DNA from: Bacteroidaceae bacterium
GTDB lineage: Bacteria; Bacteroidota; Bacteroidia; Bacteroidales; Bacteroidaceae
Reading direction: 5' to 3'
DNA: 15,767 bases
Assembly: GCA_028707655.1 (NCBI GenBank)
Contig: JAQWAN010000017.1
Location: 1 to 15,767 of the forward strand
Notes under the pieces: model-generated
The model's input: only the letters and a program-made list of their open reading frames with translations
Told to the model about the DNA's origin: nothing
Database searches by the model: none
Shown here: piece after piece, positions 1-6,453 of the stretch
How the letters are laid out: each line of letters opens with the position of its first letter
How positions within the stretch are numbered: the first letter of the stretch is position 1
Position numbers and translations under genes: made by a program

Positions 1-1
1 C

Positions 2-40
2 AGCCTGACGGATAATGAGATAGAGCAAGATAAGGATTGA
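2..40 (+). CDS. possible C-terminal end of an upstream gene (truncated)
   Basis: The reading frame beginning at base 2 stays open for 12 codons (SLTDNEIEQDKD) and ends in TGA at 38-40. The other two forward frames stop sooner. The acidic, polar tail would suit a protein C-terminus, but 12 codons are too few to name a family or to prove coding. The DNA after it turns strongly AT-rich, as expected of an intergenic region. It could equally be chance. Confidence 0.3.
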   Translation, partial: SLTDNEIEQDKD

Positions 41-144
41 TTCTCGGATGATGAAATATTCTAGTATAAAAATAGCTAAAACAATTAACTTGTGATTATA
101 AAATCCTAAACAATGTTATATAACATAATTATTTAACATAATAG

Positions 145-175
145 CTTGCCGGTTTCCATAAAAGCTCTATCTTTG
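145..175 (+). promoter_or_regulatory. Bacteroides-type promoter upstream of a short terminated transcript
   Basis: TATCTTTG at 168-175 matches the Bacteroidales -7 consensus TAnnTTTG exactly. CTTG at 145-148 lies 19 nt upstream and fits the -33 element (TTTG/TTG). Transcription would begin near 182 and meet a strong terminator at 219-245, well before ribE. The promoter therefore seems to drive a short RNA or a terminated leader rather than ribE directly. Seen: the two boxes and their spacing. Inferred: activity. Confidence 0.5.
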
Positions 176-181
176 TGGTGT

Positions 182-245
182 GTTTTTCATAAGTATTAGA
201 TTTAGGTTAACAAAGGTTGGAGCAAAGCGTTGCTCCTTTTTTTTT
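182..245 (+). ncRNA. candidate small RNA or attenuated leader (about 60 nt)
   Basis: This is the stretch between the predicted start site of the promoter at 145-175 and the end of the terminator T-run. It has no open reading frame of note. Its 3' end is a 7-bp GC-containing hairpin with a long T-run, as is usual for bacterial small RNAs. It could instead be a ribE leader that is conditionally terminated, or simply the 3' UTR of the upstream gene with a fortuitous promoter match. I do not recognise an FMN riboswitch or any other known RNA family in it. Confidence 0.3.
219..245 (+). terminator. Rho-independent terminator upstream of ribE
   Basis: GGAGCAA (219-225) and TTGCTCC (230-236) form a perfect 7-bp stem around the tetraloop AGCG, followed directly by nine T residues (237-245). 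It ends either the short RNA from the promoter at 145-175 or the gene upstream of this window, and it separates them from ribE. Confidence 0.8.
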
Positions 246-279
246 GCCCCTATGCGAGGGCTATCTCATTTATTATACG

Positions 280-287
280 TAATTTTG
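280..287 (+). promoter_or_regulatory. likely ribE promoter, -7 box
   Basis: TAATTTTG fits TAnnTTTG and lies 26 nt before the ribE start codon, just after the terminator at 219-245. No clear TTG element sits about 19 nt upstream, so only the -7 half is supported. A start site near 294 would give a leader of about 20 nt, too short for a riboswitch. Confidence 0.4.
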
Positions 288-313
288 CCTTTCAATCCAT
301 AAAGTAGATAATT

Positions 314-919
314 ATGTTTTCAGGAATAGTTGAAGAGTATGCTACCGTAGTTTCTATCGAAAAAGATAGAGAGAATGTGCATTTTACATTAACATGTTCA
401 TTTGTAGATGCATTAAAAATAGACCAGAGTATATCCCATAATGGTGTTTGTCTCACTGTTGTTCATCTTACGGATAACACGTATACCGTAACAGCCATGA
501 AAGAAACGTTAGATTGTTCTAACTTGGGCTTATGGCAGGTAGGTGATAAAGTGAATGTAGAGCGCAGTATGCCAATGAATGGTCGTTTAGATGGTCATAT
601 TGTACAGGGTCACGTGGATCAAACAGCACGCTGTATTGCTATTGAAGATGCGGATGGTAGTTGGTATTTCACCTTTCAATACACCTTTGATAAAGCTATG
701 GCACGCAAAGGATATGTTACCGTTGACAAAGGTTCTGTAACTGTAAATGGTGTGAGTCTCACTGTTTGTAATCCTACTGAAGATACTTTTCAAGTAGCCA
801 TTATTCCTTACACCTATGAGCATACCAATTTTCACACCTTTAAGATTGGTTCAGTAATCAATTTAGAGTTTGATATTATTGGCAAGTATTTAAGTAAAAT
901 GATGCAATATATAGATTAA
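314..919 (+). CDS. ribE: riboflavin synthase, alpha chain
   Basis: Catalyses the last step of riboflavin synthesis: dismutation of two 6,7-dimethyl-8-ribityllumazine molecules into riboflavin and a pyrimidinedione; cytosolic homotrimer. The protein (201 aa, normal for the family) has the two tandem lumazine-binding barrels. The first begins with the hallmark MFSGIVEE and carries NGVCLTV (43-49) and GHIVQGHVD (94-102). The second, from about residue 100, repeats the pattern as NGVSLTV (145-151) and ends with the conserved LEFDIIGKY. The start is fixed because the family's N-terminal Met-Phe-(Ser/Thr)-Gly is itself structural. The next gene, a nitroreductase, begins 1 nt after the stop, so the two are almost certainly cotranscribed. 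The symbol ribE is used in many bacteria; Escherichia coli calls the same enzyme ribC. Confidence 0.97.
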   Translation: MFSGIVEEYATVVSIEKDRENVHFTLTCSFVDALKIDQSISHNGVCLTVVHLTDNTYTVTAMKETLDCSNLGLWQVGDKVNVERSMPMNGRLDGHIVQGHVDQTARCIAIEDADGSWYFTFQYTFDKAMARKGYVTVDKGSVTVNGVSLTVCNPTEDTFQVAIIPYTYEHTNFHTFKIGSVINLEFDIIGKYLSKMMQYID

Positions 920-920
920 G

Positions 921-1460
921 ATGGAAGATTTTATCTCTCTTGTTCAAGCACGTCAGAGCGATAGAGCTTTTGATGTAAATCATCAGGTGGAGTCCGAGAA
1001 GATAGAACGTATTTTAGCGTGTGCCTCTCTTGCCCCCTCTGCTTGCAATGCACAACCCTGGAAGTTCACGGTTGTTACCGATGCAGATCTTGCCAAAGAA
1101 GTTGGGAAAGCTGCTGCTGGGTTAGGTATGAATAAGTTTGCCAAAGATGCGCCAGTGCATATCCTTATTTCTGAGGAACTGCCTAATTTTACTTCTATGA
1201 TTGGTGGAGTGGTAAAAAATAAACATTTCCCATTAATAGATGTAGGTATTGCTGCAGCTCATATCGTTTTGGCTGCAGAAAACGAGGGTCTTGGCTCTTG
1301 CATATTAGGTTGGTTCGACGAGAAAAAAATAAAGGAATTGGTAGGTATGCCCTCCTCCAAACGACTTTTATTAGATATTGTGATTGGATATGCCACAAAA
1401 GATAAGCGTAAGAAGATACGAAAGAAACCCGAAAAAGTGGTGACGTACAATAAATATTAA
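921..1460 (+). CDS. nitroreductase-family FMN-dependent oxidoreductase
   Basis: Member of the nitroreductase fold, a family of FMN-bound NAD(P)H oxidoreductases. The 179-aa length is that of the short subgroup. The N-terminal RQSDRAF (11-17) is the usual phosphate-binding segment for FMN. APSACNAQPWKF (38-49) is the family's second flavin-contacting motif, and the glycine-rich GLGSCILGWFDE (123-134) is the third. The C-terminus is strongly basic (KDKRKKIRKKPEK, 160-172). The true substrate cannot be told from sequence; nitroaromatics are a laboratory activity of the family and quinones or other electrophiles are equally possible. It starts 1 nt after ribE, linking a probable FMN enzyme to the pathway that makes its cofactor precursor. 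A terminator follows at 1476. Confidence 0.92.
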   Translation: MEDFISLVQARQSDRAFDVNHQVESEKIERILACASLAPSACNAQPWKFTVVTDADLAKEVGKAAAGLGMNKFAKDAPVHILISEELPNFTSMIGGVVKNKHFPLIDVGIAAAHIVLAAENEGLGSCILGWFDEKKIKELVGMPSSKRLLLDIVIGYATKDKRKKIRKKPEKVVTYNKY

Positions 1461-1475
1461 GCTATAAGATTTTAA

Positions 1476-1519
1476 AAGGCATGTAGAAGGAGATTAGAAT
1501 CTTTCTGCATGTCTTTTTT
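1476..1519 (+). terminator. Rho-independent terminator of the ribE-nitroreductase operon
   Basis: A stem of about 15 bp with three G-U pairs is formed by 1476-1490 and 1501-1515, around the 10-nt loop AGATTAGAAT (1491-1500). The T-run covers 1514-1519. It begins 15 nt after the nitroreductase stop codon. Confidence 0.78.
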
Positions 1520-1552
1520 GTATGAAAAAAACGATAAATAAACAATAGAAAA

Positions 1553-2614
1553 ATGAGAAAGAAAACAGGATTAATGATGGTTGCTTTTATCCTTTTAGGA
1601 TGTTCTATGCAGGCACAAACAAAATTATCTAAAGTACTTGAACAGGCTTCTTTAGGTGGTTATGCTGTAGTAAAGGATACCTATACAGATGAGTCTTCTG
1701 TAGATGCAAAGAGTAATTTTAGTGTTCGTATGGTTCGCTTTTATGTGAATGGTACTTTAGGAAGCGATTGGAAATATAAGGCGCAGATGGAATTCTCGGG
1801 GGAGCCAGGTACCAATAAAGGTGTACGTTTATTAGATGCATATGCTGAATGGGGTAAATATAAAGCCATTGCAGTTCGTGTAGGCCAGATGAAACGTGCC
1901 TTTTCTTTTGAAAATCCCTATAGTCCTTGGGCAGTTGGGCATACAAACTATTCCATGGTAGTGCGCAATTTAGTGGCTTTCTCCGACCGTGCTGGCGAAC
2001 AACCCTCTGGAGGCCGCGATTTAGGCGTCTTGATAAAAGGAGATCTTTTTCCACTAACTATACATCGTTTCTTGCATTATGAATTAGGACTCTATAATGG
2101 AGAGGGTATCAACCATGCCGATCGGAATAGTTCGAAAGATATTATTGGAGGTATTTCTATCCGTCCGCTCAAAGAGTTACAGATTGGTGTGTTTGGTTGG
2201 AATGGTGAATATGGTACTGAGCAGAACAAAGTGACACGTCGACGTATGGCTTTTGGTGTGAAATATGAGAGCCAATGGAGCGCGCGTGCAGAGTATATCA
2301 CCTCTAAAGGTGGTGTTTTTATGCATCCAGAAATGAGTGATAGAGCAGATGGTTGGTATGCCACCGTGGGTATCCCTGTTTGTAAAAAGCTAAAGATCTA
2401 TCCACGTTGGGATGTCTATCGCCAGGAGAAAACCAATGATACAAAAACAGAAAACTTTGGAGTGACATTTAATTATACGGTCTATAAGAATTTGATGTTA
2501 CAAGCTGCTTACTATTATAGCAACCAACGTGTAGCTACCTATAGTAACAATGTACGTTCAACAACCGATGTAAACAGTAATCACTTAGCTGCAGAACTTT
2601 ATATACGTTTCTAG
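1553..2614 (+). CDS. OprO/OprP-type outer-membrane porin
   Basis: Predicted 353-aa outer-membrane beta-barrel of the Porin_O_P type (Pseudomonas phosphate/polyphosphate porin family). Residues 1-22 form a signal peptide: MRKK, a hydrophobic core, then SMQAQ with a likely cleavage after Ala21. LLGC (14-17) resembles a lipobox, but a lipidated barrel would be unusual, so I favour signal peptidase I. The mature part alternates polar and aromatic strands; KYKAQMEFSG (about 76-85) and the RVGQMKRAFSFENPYSP region (about 109-125) are typical of the family's first strands. The protein ends in Phe (LYIRF), the usual barrel-assembly signal. Phosphate selectivity is only a family name; the substrate is unknown. 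No TAnnTTTG box lies between the upstream terminator and the ATG, so its promoter is unclear. Transcription ends in a hairpin inside the convergent yihY gene. Confidence 0.88.
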   Translation: MRKKTGLMMVAFILLGCSMQAQTKLSKVLEQASLGGYAVVKDTYTDESSVDAKSNFSVRMVRFYVNGTLGSDWKYKAQMEFSGEPGTNKGVRLLDAYAEWGKYKAIAVRVGQMKRAFSFENPYSPWAVGHTNYSMVVRNLVAFSDRAGEQPSGGRDLGVLIKGDLFPLTIHRFLHYELGLYNGEGINHADRNSSKDIIGGISIRPLKELQIGVFGWNGEYGTEQNKVTRRRMAFGVKYESQWSARAEYITSKGGVFMHPEMSDRADGWYATVGIPVCKKLKIYPRWDVYRQEKTNDTKTENFGVTFNYTVYKNLMLQAAYYYSNQRVATYSNNVRSTTDVNSNHLAAELYIRF

Positions 2615-2649
2615 TAGATTGCTTTTTGACAACCAAAAGGTGGCATCGC

Positions 2650-3969
2650 TTATAAATCCTTAACTAACATCTGATTATAATGTTGGTTAAGGTTTTTTTG
2701 TCGCTCTATCATGGTATCCCAGAGTGCTTTATATTCTTTCGATTTTTCAATCTTAAAGTTTTCTGAGCCGTAGGTATCTATCTTATCTAGGATATAATTA
2801 ACAGTCATCTTATTAATGTCAATAGAGGGCTGATAGGTGGGAATATTGCTTTTGGTATCGTCAGAGGCTTCGTGCAATAAACCAACCTCAACTAATTTAT
2901 AGAGCATGTTTTGGGTTAAACGGATAGGTATCTTATAGGCTGTGGAGAGTATCTCTGAGGTATAAGGTGTTTCTCCCTTTTCAAAACGCTTACAGATGAC
3001 GGACATAATTAAGATACAGACAAAATCTTCATATCGTCGGCTAATGGTATCGGTGTCATTGCTAAAATTGAAATTGCGTATGTTTTGCCCAGCATAGGTC
3101 AGTTGCGTGCCCACTAAGCAGATTGTCCATGAGAATTGTAGAAACAATAGGAACAGTGGAATAGCTGCAAAACTACCATAGATAGCATTGTATCTGGAAA
3201 CCGACATCTGTCCGTTGATGTACCAATATTGAAAGAACTGATAGGTGATACCTACAATGATGCCAGAAAAAAGCGCATGTTTAAACTTTACATGCGTATT
3301 AGGCATAAACATATAGAGTCCTGTAAAAATTAAGCAGGTAATAAAATAGGGGATAACTTGCAGCACTATTTTTACAATAGGAGCTAAAATGATAAAGGTG
3401 TCCATCTCCTTAGCAAATCCTGTAAGATAGATACTCAATCCTCCCGAGAAAAGAATAAAAAAGGGCATGAGTAGTATCACTGAGAAATAATCGGTAAACT
3501 TGCGATAGATACCTCTGCTTTTCTTGATTTGCCAGATATGGTTAAACTGTAGTTCAACGTTACTGATCAGATTAATGATGGTCCAAAGCAGTAATACAAT
3601 ACCTATTCCTACAAAAAGACCACTCTTGGTTTGCGATAGATAGGAGTTTACAAACTCAAGTAGGGTATCAATGGTCTCCTCTTGTCCTGCAAACGTTGTT
3701 CGTAGCTGTTTTTCTATCAAATCGGAAAACCCAAATCCTTTACCAATAGCAAAGATGATAGCGAGTATAGGCACAATAGAGAGAATCGTGCTGTAGGTAA
3801 GTGCAGATGCCTTATCGGTTATTCGGTCTAGTTTAAACCGTCGTATGGTGATGATTATCGTCTTTAAGACATAATAAATATAGGAACGATGTTTACTTAC
3901 ATCATTGTCCGTGATTCTCCAAATCTCGTAAGAGAGAAAATGAAAGATGCGTTTTATTGTGTCTCCCAT
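2650..3969 (-). CDS. yihY: YihY/BrkB-family inner-membrane protein with C-terminal winged-helix-like domain
   Basis: Polytopic inner-membrane protein of the YihY/BrkB family, long mis-annotated as ribonuclease BN; its biochemical role is unresolved. Of 439 residues, about 30-300 form the membrane part, with hydrophobic segments near 34-44, 60-75, 118-138, 160-183, 191-222, 233-250 and 265-295. The family signatures FMPNTHVKFKHALFSG (221-236) and YGSFAAIPLFLLFLQFSW (264-281) are clear. Residues from about 315 on are soluble and charged. SEILSTAYKIPIRLTQNMLYKL (338-359 region) has the look of a winged helix, a tail found in many Bacteroidetes and proteobacterial homologues. The gene begins 29 nt after the RNase P RNA in the same direction and has no visible promoter of its own, so read-through from rnpB may express it. 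Its last codons double as the porin terminator. Confidence 0.9.
   Translation of the reverse strand: MGDTIKRIFHFLSYEIWRITDNDVSKHRSYIYYVLKTIIITIRRFKLDRITDKASALTYSTILSIVPILAIIFAIGKGFGFSDLIEKQLRTTFAGQEETIDTLLEFVNSYLSQTKSGLFVGIGIVLLLWTIINLISNVELQFNHIWQIKKSRGIYRKFTDYFSVILLMPFFILFSGGLSIYLTGFAKEMDTFIILAPIVKIVLQVIPYFITCLIFTGLYMFMPNTHVKFKHALFSGIIVGITYQFFQYWYINGQMSVSRYNAIYGSFAAIPLFLLFLQFSWTICLVGTQLTYAGQNIRNFNFSNDTDTISRRYEDFVCILIMSVICKRFEKGETPYTSEILSTAYKIPIRLTQNMLYKLVEVGLLHEASDDTKSNIPTYQPSIDINKMTVNYILDKIDTYGSENFKIEKSKEYKALWDTMIERQKNLNQHYNQMLVKDL
2658..2699 (+). terminator. terminator of the porin gene, embedded in the 3' end of yihY
   Basis: A 13-bp stem pairs 2658-2670 (CCTTAACTAACAT) with 2680-2692 (ATGTTGGTTAAGG), with one G-U pair, around a 9-nt loop. 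Seven T residues follow (2693-2699). The T-run is only on the + strand side, so it serves the porin. The whole structure lies within the last 17 codons of the opposing yihY gene, whose stop codon is at 2650-2652. Confidence 0.82.
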
Positions 3970-3998
3970 AAAAAAGTGGCTTTAGAGGTTAAAAAAAT

Positions 3999-4355
3999 AA
4001 ACAGTTGGTCGATGAGCCGAGTTCTGTGCCTCTTTTATTGAATAAAGGAGTGCTTATCATTTATCTGGATATAATGTTGCCATTATATTCTAGCGGTCTA
4101 CCCTCTAACGTTGGGCGAGCAGCCCTCAAATGTTAGTATACATGACCTTACAACATCCAATATGTACAGCCAACGGATCACCCCGTTGCTGGTAAGCTCT
4201 TACCTTACCTTCTCACCCTTACCTCTTGCAAGGCGGTTATTTTCTTCTACACTTATCTACTCTCACGAATAGCTTCCCGTTAAGAAGTGGATTGCTCTGT
4301 GTTGCCCGGACTTTCCTCTCGTATTGCTACGAGCGATAAGCTGACCAACTGTTTA
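3999..4355 (-). ncRNA. rnpB: RNase P RNA (bacterial type A)
   Basis: Catalytic RNA of RNase P, which removes tRNA 5' leaders. Read on the minus strand, the 5' and 3' ends pair in a perfect 12-bp P1 helix (AAACAGTTGGTC at 4354-4343 with GACCAACTGTTT at 4010-3999). All conserved blocks occur in order: GAGGAAAGTCCGGGC (about 4321-4307), the AAGGGTGAGAAGGTAAGG / GGTAAGAGCTTACC block (about 4220-4186), CAGATAAATGATAAGC (about 4065-4050) and ACAGAACTCGGC (about 4029-4018). About 357 nt is normal for the type. A run of seven T follows P1 at 3997-3991 and may end transcription together with P1. An exact TAnnTTTG box lies just upstream. The precise ends are inferred from P1. Confidence 0.96.
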
Positions 4356-4360
4356 CGCTA

Positions 4361-4389
4361 CAAAAATAGTTATTTTATATGAGAACAAA
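4361..4389 (-). promoter_or_regulatory. rnpB promoter
   Basis: On the minus strand TATTTTTG (4368-4361) matches the Bacteroidales -7 consensus and TTTG (4389-4386) gives a -33 element 17 nt upstream, slightly closer than the usual 19-20. The predicted start site falls at about 4355, where the P1 helix of the RNase P RNA begins. This agreement supports both calls. Confidence 0.65.
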
Positions 4390-4723
4390 TCGCTTGTAGC
4401 TTTTTTTCTTTCTTGTATTCTTATAGATTCTTGCCTTAGGAGGCTAAAAAAGAGTGCTCTTTTCAGATGTATAATTGTAGTAGCATCTGTGGAGGAGATA
4501 TAAATAGAGTTGTTTTTGTATTTTAATAAATGTAAAATAGGAAATTATTAATAGACGTAAATAATAGGATGTATGCCGTTAAGTGCTGTTAAGGTGTAGG
4601 AATCTACGGTTAAATAGGGTAAAAAATGAGTTGTGGATGTAATCATGCATAGCATTTCTTGGTATATTCACCTATGTACTTATAACGAAGACTTTATATT
4701 AACAATTTAATTTATTTACGTAT
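4371..4723. other. 353-nt AT-rich intergenic region between rnpB and htrA
   Basis: The region divides the leftward rnpB-yihY unit from the rightward htrA gene and holds no credible reading frame. At its left edge is the rnpB promoter. Its middle (4578-4624) has four phased GTTAAG/GTAAAA half-sites. No exact TAnnTTTG box is seen on the + strand; the nearest candidate is TTG at 4659-4661 with TATAACGA at 4681-4688, which keeps the 19-nt spacing but lacks the TTTG half. htrA may thus use an alternative sigma factor or an activator. AAAAGAGTGCTCTTTT near 4448-4463 is palindromic but too short to interpret. Confidence 0.6.
4578..4624 (+). promoter_or_regulatory. candidate operator: four helically phased direct half-sites upstream of htrA
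   Basis: GTTAAG at 4578, GTTAAG at 4588, GTTAAA at 4609 and GTAAAA at 4619 start 10, 21 and 10 bp apart, so all four face the same side of the helix. The pairs flank the inverted repeat GTAG-GAAT-CTAC (4596-4607). Two direct half-sites 10 bp apart are how OmpR/PhoB-class response regulators bind; the E. coli CpxR box (GTAAA repeated at 10-11 bp) activates degP, the homologue of the downstream gene. No specific regulator is implied. Function is inferred from spacing and position only. Confidence 0.35.
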
Positions 4724-6217
4724 ATGAGAAATCTTCTGAAATCGGCATTTATTGCTTTACTATTGGTTGCAGTAAGCGTTTCTGCAAGTGTTGCAGCCTT
4801 TTATTATTTGCAAAAAGACACGAGTGACCAACCTAAATCCTTTAGTCAATTATTTGCTAATGGAACGGCGTTGATCAAAAAAGCATCCTACTCCAATGTT
4901 GTAACCCCTCAACCTCCGGTAGATTTAACTAGAGCGGCGAATGTATCTGTACATGCTGTTGTACATATCAAATCGACCCAACATAGTAAGATTAAAAGCT
5001 ACCAAACGCAGCCCGATGTCTTTGATTTCTTTTTTGGTGATGGACAATCGAGACGTAGACAGGTAAAGACACAACCACGCGTTGGATTTGGATCGGGTGT
5101 AATCATTTCTAAAGATGGATATATTGTAACGAATAATCACGTGATTGATAAAAGTGATGAGATACAGGTCACACTAAATGATAATCGTCATTTTGCAGCT
5201 CGCTTAATAGGTACCGACCCTAACACCGACCTTGCATTATTGAAGATAACAGGCGATCAAGATTTTCCAACCCTTCCTGTTGGCGATTCCGACCTATTAA
5301 AAGTGGGTGAATGGGTCTTGGCTGTTGGAAATCCATTTAATCTGACCTCTACTGTTACTGCTGGTATTGTGAGTGCTAAAGCACGTACATTAGGCGTTTA
5401 TAATGGTGGTATTGAATCTTTCATACAAACAGATGCAGCAATCAATAGAGGAAATAGTGGTGGCGCTTTGGTCAATGCCAAAGGAGAACTAGTGGGTATT
5501 AATGCTGTTCTCTCCTCTCCTACGGGTGTCTATACGGGCTATGGCTTTGCTATTCCTACCTCTATTATGGCAAAGGTTGTTGCCGACTTACGTCAATATG
5601 GAACGGTACAACGTGCACTATTAGGTATTATGGGGCAGGATATTAACGATAGCTTATCTGAAGATTTATCCGTTTCAGAGGGTGTATATGTAGTGGATGT
5701 AACGGATGAGAGTGCTGCTTCGGTTGCAGGTATTCAGAAAAAAGATGTGATTACAGCGGTAGATGGCAAAGCGATAAACAACATGGCCGAATTACAAGAA
5801 GCCATGGTGAAACATCGTCCAGGTGATACTGTTACCGTTACTCTTTTGCGCAATAAGAAAGAGATGAAGTTAAAACTCGTATTAAAAAATTCGCAGGGTA
5901 CTACCAAAATCATGAAAGATCTTGACATCGATGTGTTGGGTGCTGCTTTTAAAGAATTATCTAGCGATTTAAAGAAACAGTTAAACTTAGGTTATGGATT
6001 ACAAGTTGCCGGCATTTCTAAAGGAAAAATGGCAGATGCAGGATTGCGCAAAGGCTTTATTATCTTAAAGGTGAATGGCAAACGTATGAATAGTGTAGAA
6101 GACCTTACAAAACAAATGCATAAGGCCGCACATTCTCCAGAGCAAGTGTTGTTTATCTCTGGTGTCTATCCTTCTGGGAAAAGAGCCAATTATGCGGTCG
6201 ATTTGTCCGATGAATAG
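4724..6217 (+). CDS. degQ: periplasmic HtrA/DegQ-type serine protease-chaperone
   Basis: Trypsin-like protease that degrades or refolds damaged envelope proteins. The 497-aa protein has an N-terminal hydrophobic segment (about 7-28; signal peptide or anchor), a protease domain (about 75-290) and two PDZ domains (about 297-390 and 405-490), the DegP/DegQ layout. The catalytic triad is visible: His139 in TNNHV, Asp169 in NTDLALL and Ser245 in GNSGGAL. SGVIISKDGYIVTNNHV (124-140) and VGNPFNLTSTVTAGIVS (201-217) are standard family motifs. A loop rich in Phe and basic residues (100-115) corresponds to the LA loop that governs oligomer assembly in DegP. The second PDZ domain is more divergent (GFIILKVNGKRM). 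It is a single gene with its own terminator and a long upstream region with phased repeats, suggesting stress control. Many Bacteroidetes annotations say DegQ; DegP versus DegQ cannot be decided by sequence alone. Confidence 0.95.
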   Translation: MRNLLKSAFIALLLVAVSVSASVAAFYYLQKDTSDQPKSFSQLFANGTALIKKASYSNVVTPQPPVDLTRAANVSVHAVVHIKSTQHSKIKSYQTQPDVFDFFFGDGQSRRRQVKTQPRVGFGSGVIISKDGYIVTNNHVIDKSDEIQVTLNDNRHFAARLIGTDPNTDLALLKITGDQDFPTLPVGDSDLLKVGEWVLAVGNPFNLTSTVTAGIVSAKARTLGVYNGGIESFIQTDAAINRGNSGGALVNAKGELVGINAVLSSPTGVYTGYGFAIPTSIMAKVVADLRQYGTVQRALLGIMGQDINDSLSEDLSVSEGVYVVDVTDESAASVAGIQKKDVITAVDGKAINNMAELQEAMVKHRPGDTVTVTLLRNKKEMKLKLVLKNSQGTTKIMKDLDIDVLGAAFKELSSDLKKQLNLGYGLQVAGISKGKMADAGLRKGFIILKVNGKRMNSVEDLTKQMHKAAHSPEQVLFISGVYPSGKRANYAVDLSDE

Positions 6218-6253
6218 AGAAAACATAAGAAAAACTATTAAATAACATTTAAA

Positions 6254-6292
6254 AAGAAGTACTAGGAGAACAAAACCTAGTACTTCTTGTTT
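6254..6292 (+). terminator. htrA/degQ terminator
   Basis: AAGAAGTACTAGG (6254-6266) and CCTAGTACTTCTT (6276-6288) form a perfect 13-bp stem around AGAACAAAA. The T tail is weak (GTTTGT), but the position 36 nt after the htrA stop and the absence of any gene here support a terminator. It may be less efficient than the other terminators in the window. Confidence 0.68.
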
Positions 6293-6403
6293 GTATCACA
6301 TACGATTGTTCATTATTCTACGTTGTGTTAATAAGGTGCTATTAACTTGATTGTAAGTATGTATCCAAACGTTCTGTTTTTTCTAAAATATAAATATATT
6401 TTC

Positions 6404-6433
6404 CTTGAAAGATGCAATTTTATTGTACCTTTG
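6404..6433 (+). promoter_or_regulatory. rpoD promoter
   Basis: TACCTTTG at 6426-6433 is an exact TAnnTTTG box and CTTG at 6404-6407 lies 18 nt upstream as the -33 element. The start codon follows at 6454, giving a leader of only about 14 nt. The primary sigma factor gene thus carries the promoter type its own product recognises. Confidence 0.7.
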
Positions 6434-6453
6434 CACACAAATTTGCTTTATAG

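Noticed and set aside
246..313. FMN riboswitch upstream of ribE
   Set aside because: The leader between the ribE -7 box and ATG is only about 26 nt and none of the conserved RFN element is visible.
1594..1603. Lipobox-like LLGC in the porin signal peptide
   Set aside because: An outer-membrane barrel ending in Phe is normally cut by signal peptidase I, and a good cleavage site follows at Ala21.
1719..2364. Leftward frames of 111 and 90 codons opposite the porin gene
   Set aside because: Shadows of the porin, with compositions rich in His, Arg and Leu typical of antisense translation.
2650..3969. Ribonuclease BN annotation for the yihY product
   Set aside because: The RNase BN activity belongs to the unrelated elaC/rbn product; YihY proteins are polytopic membrane proteins without a nuclease motif.
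4448..4463. Palindrome AAAAGAGTGCTCTTTT as a possible terminator
   Set aside because: The stem is short and AT-rich, no gene ends nearby, and rnpB runs the other way from upstream of it.
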